NCBI GenBank assembly: GCA_946626395.1
Contig: CAMOUF010000297.1
Coordinates: forward strand, 1-8,141
Source: an uncultured Clostridia bacterium
GTDB taxonomy: Bacteria; Bacillota; Clostridia; Christensenellales; Aristaeellaceae
DNA: 8,141 bases
Reading direction: 5' to 3'
Both the position numbers and the translations under genes were made by a program. Below the pieces are notes generated by a model that did no database searches, had not been told where the DNA came from, and saw only the letters and a program-made list of their open reading frames with translations. Shown here one piece after another: positions 6,926 to 8,141 of the stretch (position 1 is the first letter of the stretch; each line of letters begins with the position of its first letter).

Positions 6926-7028
6926 GAGTTCTAAGCTGTAAGTTCCAAGTTCTAAGCTGGATGCTGTTCAGCACAATAGGGGATAAAGACGATTTTTCTT
7001 AGAACTTAGAACTTTAAACTTAGAACTT
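6926..7028. repeat. Palindromic repeat with AGTTCTA heptamers in the URO-D leader
   Basis: The left arm (6926-6956) reads as 7-mers AGTTCTA, AGCTGTA, AGTTCCA, AGTTCTA and then AGCT. The right arm (6998-7028), read on the minus strand, gives AGTTCTA, AGTTTAA, AGTTCTA, AGTTCTA and then AG. About 31 nt per arm pair with five mismatches. The 41-nt interior has a small TGCTG-TT-CAGCA hairpin (6962-6973). The element lies between the minus-strand promoter (7077-7105) and the start codon (6856), so it would be transcribed as a large structure in the 5' leader of the URO-D mRNA. Confidence 0.75.
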
Positions 7029-7052
7029 GATACCGCTTTCCTGTTTTCCCCA

Positions 7053-7066
7053 TAACTGAACAGTTA
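7053..7066. promoter_or_regulatory. Operator-like dyad TAACTG-AA-CAGTTA
   Basis: TAACTG (7053-7058) and CAGTTA (7061-7066) are perfect inverted halves around two bases. The site lies just downstream of the minus-strand -10 (7077-7082), covering roughly +4 to +17 of the URO-D transcript. That is a classical position for repressor binding. The responsible regulator is not in the window. Confidence 0.45.
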
Positions 7067-7076
7067 CTTTAATTTC

Positions 7077-7105
7077 AGTATATTCCTTGCTTTGCCCGAT
7101 GTCAA
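7077..7105 (-). promoter_or_regulatory. Promoter of the URO-D-like gene
   Basis: On the minus strand, a perfect -35 TTGACA (plus positions 7100-7105) is followed after exactly 17 nt by TATACT (7077-7082), one base from the -10 consensus. Transcription would start near 7070, leaving an unusually long leader of about 210 nt that contains the operator-like dyad and the heptamer palindrome. Confidence 0.7.
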
Positions 7106-7171
7106 CGTTTGCTTTTTTCCCGGCTGTATCCGTTTTGTTGTGCCCGTAAGAAAATATTTTTGCGCAGGGTC

Positions 7172-7200
7172 TTGTTAGATTAAACTAACTATAGTATAAT
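7172..7200 (+). promoter_or_regulatory. Promoter of the ATC-hydrolase-like gene with operator-like dyad in its spacer
   Basis: A perfect -10 TATAAT (7195-7200) is preceded at 17 nt by TTGTTA (7172-7177), four of six matches to the -35 consensus. A dyad GTTAG-ATTAAA-CTAAC (7174-7189) overlaps the -35 and spacer, as is usual for TetR- or MarR-type repressors. Expected transcript start is near 7207. The two promoters in this intergenic region point away from each other, about 70 bp apart. The remainder of the gene-free stretch 6857-7265 contains no further recognisable gene. Confidence 0.65.
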
Positions 7201-7206
7201 GTACCC

Positions 7207-7238
7207 GAAATGTCCTGCAATCGATTGGGGGACATTTC
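7207..7238. promoter_or_regulatory. 32-bp near-perfect palindrome at the presumed transcript start
   Basis: GAAATGTCC (7207-7215) and GGACATTTC (7230-7238) are perfect inverted halves, and between them lies a second perfect palindrome CAATCGATTG (7218-7227) on the same centre. Only the two base pairs linking them are imperfect (one G-U, one mismatch). No T-run follows, so it is not an intrinsic terminator. It is either a two-part protein-binding site blocking initiation or a 5'-end hairpin protecting the mRNA. Confidence 0.6.
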
Positions 7239-7265
7239 CAACGATAGAAAAGCAAGGAGCGCTCC

Positions 7266-7916
7266 ATGAAATACGCAGGGATGCCCATGGGCATGTGGCT
7301 GTTGTTTTCCGGTTCCTTCCGGGAAAAATTGGTGACTGTGCTGCAGTTTGATCCGAAAACGGCGAAACGGATCACTGCCCAGGCCAAGCCCAAGTACAGG
7401 GAGATCCTGGACAGGCTGCCGGAATTTGAGAAAGCGGACCGGTTCAAAATGAACATTGTCAGCTGCGCCATGCTGTCTTCCTTCCTGCTGTGCATGCCCA
7501 GGAAGCCCAGCGTAGAAAAAGCCGCGGCATATTATCGGGAAGCCATGTCCACGAAGCCCATGAAAGGGTTTTGCCGCATGAGCGGGAAAAGAAAGTTCAC
7601 GCCCCAGGATGTGGCGGGCATGCAGGCGACGGCCGCGCTGCGGGCCGCCGACCGGAATCCCTATTCCTGGAACATGGAGTTTCGCCCCTATCCTGACGGC
7701 AGCGGCTATGAAGCGCGGTTCACGGCCTGCGGAATCTGCACGCTGATGCGGGAGCTGGGGCTGTTTGATTTCGTTCCGGCCATGTGCCGCCTGGACTATA
7801 CCATGAGCGAGCTGGGCGGCGCGTCCGAATTCGTGCGGGAATACACTCTGGCGTCCGGCGGGCCTTACTGCGACTGCGGATATAAAAAGAAAGCGCGGCA
7901 AAAAAGGGAGGCGTGA
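7266..7916 (+). CDS. L-2-amino-thiazoline-4-carboxylic acid (ATC) hydrolase family protein
   Basis: This 216-residue protein has no signal peptide. AAGGAG (7254-7259) is 6 nt before the ATG. The C-terminal half matches my recollection of the ATC-hydrolase family (Pfam PF14196): TACGICTLMRELGL (153-166), AMCRLDYTMSE (172-182), then an Arg-x-Tyr-Thr-Leu-Ala segment and GGPYCDCGY (198-206). Cysteines 155, 158, 174, 202 and 204 are clustered and may bind metal or act in catalysis. The named activity in Pseudomonas opens the thiazoline ring of ATC to N-carbamoyl-cysteine on the way to L-cysteine. Many clostridial relatives have no demonstrated activity and occur without the partner N-carbamoyl-cysteine amidase, so the family name should not be read as a proven reaction. 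The Lys/Arg-rich tail (207-214) is variable-looking. It is followed 2 nt later by a membrane-protein gene, implying a shared operon. Confidence 0.7.
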   Translation: MKYAGMPMGMWLLFSGSFREKLVTVLQFDPKTAKRITAQAKPKYREILDRLPEFEKADRFKMNIVSCAMLSSFLLCMPRKPSVEKAAAYYREAMSTKPMKGFCRMSGKRKFTPQDVAGMQATAALRAADRNPYSWNMEFRPYPDGSGYEARFTACGICTLMRELGLFDFVPAMCRLDYTMSELGGASEFVREYTLASGGPYCDCGYKKKARQKREA

Positions 7917-7918
7917 AC

Positions 7919-8141
7919 ATGAATACCTGGGTGATTCTCATGGAAATGGCGGCTTTTGCCGCGCTCTTTACCGGGATCGTATTTTTGGGGTCCCGGGATG
8001 ACAAAAAATACAGCCCCGCCGGCATCCACAACTATCCTCCTGATATTCAGGAAGAATATTTCAAAACCCATGAGCGGGTGGATGTGAGCTATGCTTCCAA
8101 AAGCGTGATCCTGGCAAAGACCTGCGGCGTTCTCCTGTTTA
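7919..8141 (+). CDS. Membrane protein of unknown function, 3'-truncated by window end
   Basis: The first 74 codons of a gene run off the window edge. GGGAGG (7906-7911) lies 7 nt before the ATG at 7919, which starts 2 nt after the preceding stop, so the two genes are almost certainly co-translated. The visible protein opens with a hydrophobic segment (about residues 4-24), then a hydrophilic stretch containing NYPPDIQEEYFKTHERVD (38-55), and a second hydrophobic stretch begins near residue 64. This suggests a multi-pass membrane protein with a short loop. I do not recognise the family. Its pairing with the ATC-hydrolase-like gene suggests a joint role, but nothing visible defines it. Confidence 0.7.
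   Translation, partial: MNTWVILMEMAAFAALFTGIVFLGSRDDKKYSPAGIHNYPPDIQEEYFKTHERVDVSYASKSVILAKTCGVLLF

Overview
The window looks like a chromosomal stretch from a moderately GC-rich, anaerobic, gut-type member of the Firmicutes (Clostridia). The basis is strong AGGAGG-type ribosome sites before every gene, GC-biased third codon positions, a CUT2-type importer of the COG1840 class, a URO-D/corrinoid-methyltransferase-like protein and an ATC-hydrolase-family protein. Genus or species cannot be named from this sequence. There is no rRNA, tRNA, CRISPR array, transposase or phage gene.

Layout: (1) 1-311 is non-coding, with an 18-nt-arm inverted repeat (42-143) and then a good extended -10 promoter (210-238). 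(2) 312-5746 is a four-gene plus-strand unit: secreted solute-binding protein, fused double-domain permease with an unusual N-terminal extracytoplasmic domain, ATPase, and a small HD-domain protein. A strong hairpin (1437-1463) and a palindromic repeat (1494-1583) separate the binding-protein gene from the rest, so the downstream genes are probably expressed at a lower level. (3) 5747-5899 lies between convergent genes and is filled by another palindromic repeat (5785-5871). (4) 5900-6856, minus strand, encodes a URO-D-superfamily protein with the His-x-Cys...Cys pattern of zinc-dependent methyltransferases. (5) 6857-7265 is a divergent intergenic region with a minus-strand promoter, an operator-like dyad, a third palindromic repeat in the URO-D leader, a plus-strand promoter and a large palindrome at the presumed start of the next transcript. 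(6) 7266-7916 is an ATC-hydrolase-family protein, followed after 2 bases by the start of an unrecognised membrane protein cut by the window edge.

How the genes work together: the first three genes supply all parts of an ABC importer: binding protein, both membrane domains in one chain, and the ATPase. The HD protein is translationally close to the ATPase gene and may act on the imported compound or on a regulatory nucleotide. The substrate cannot be read from the sequence; iron, phosphonates, phosphosugars and polyamines are all known for this class.

The most unusual signals are two. First, three intergenic inverted repeats have different sequences but the same construction: each arm is a run of 7-base units that each begin with AG. 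Second, the permease carries about 200 extra residues placed outside the membrane by two additional transmembrane helices, while its binding protein lacks the lipid anchor expected in a Gram-positive cell.
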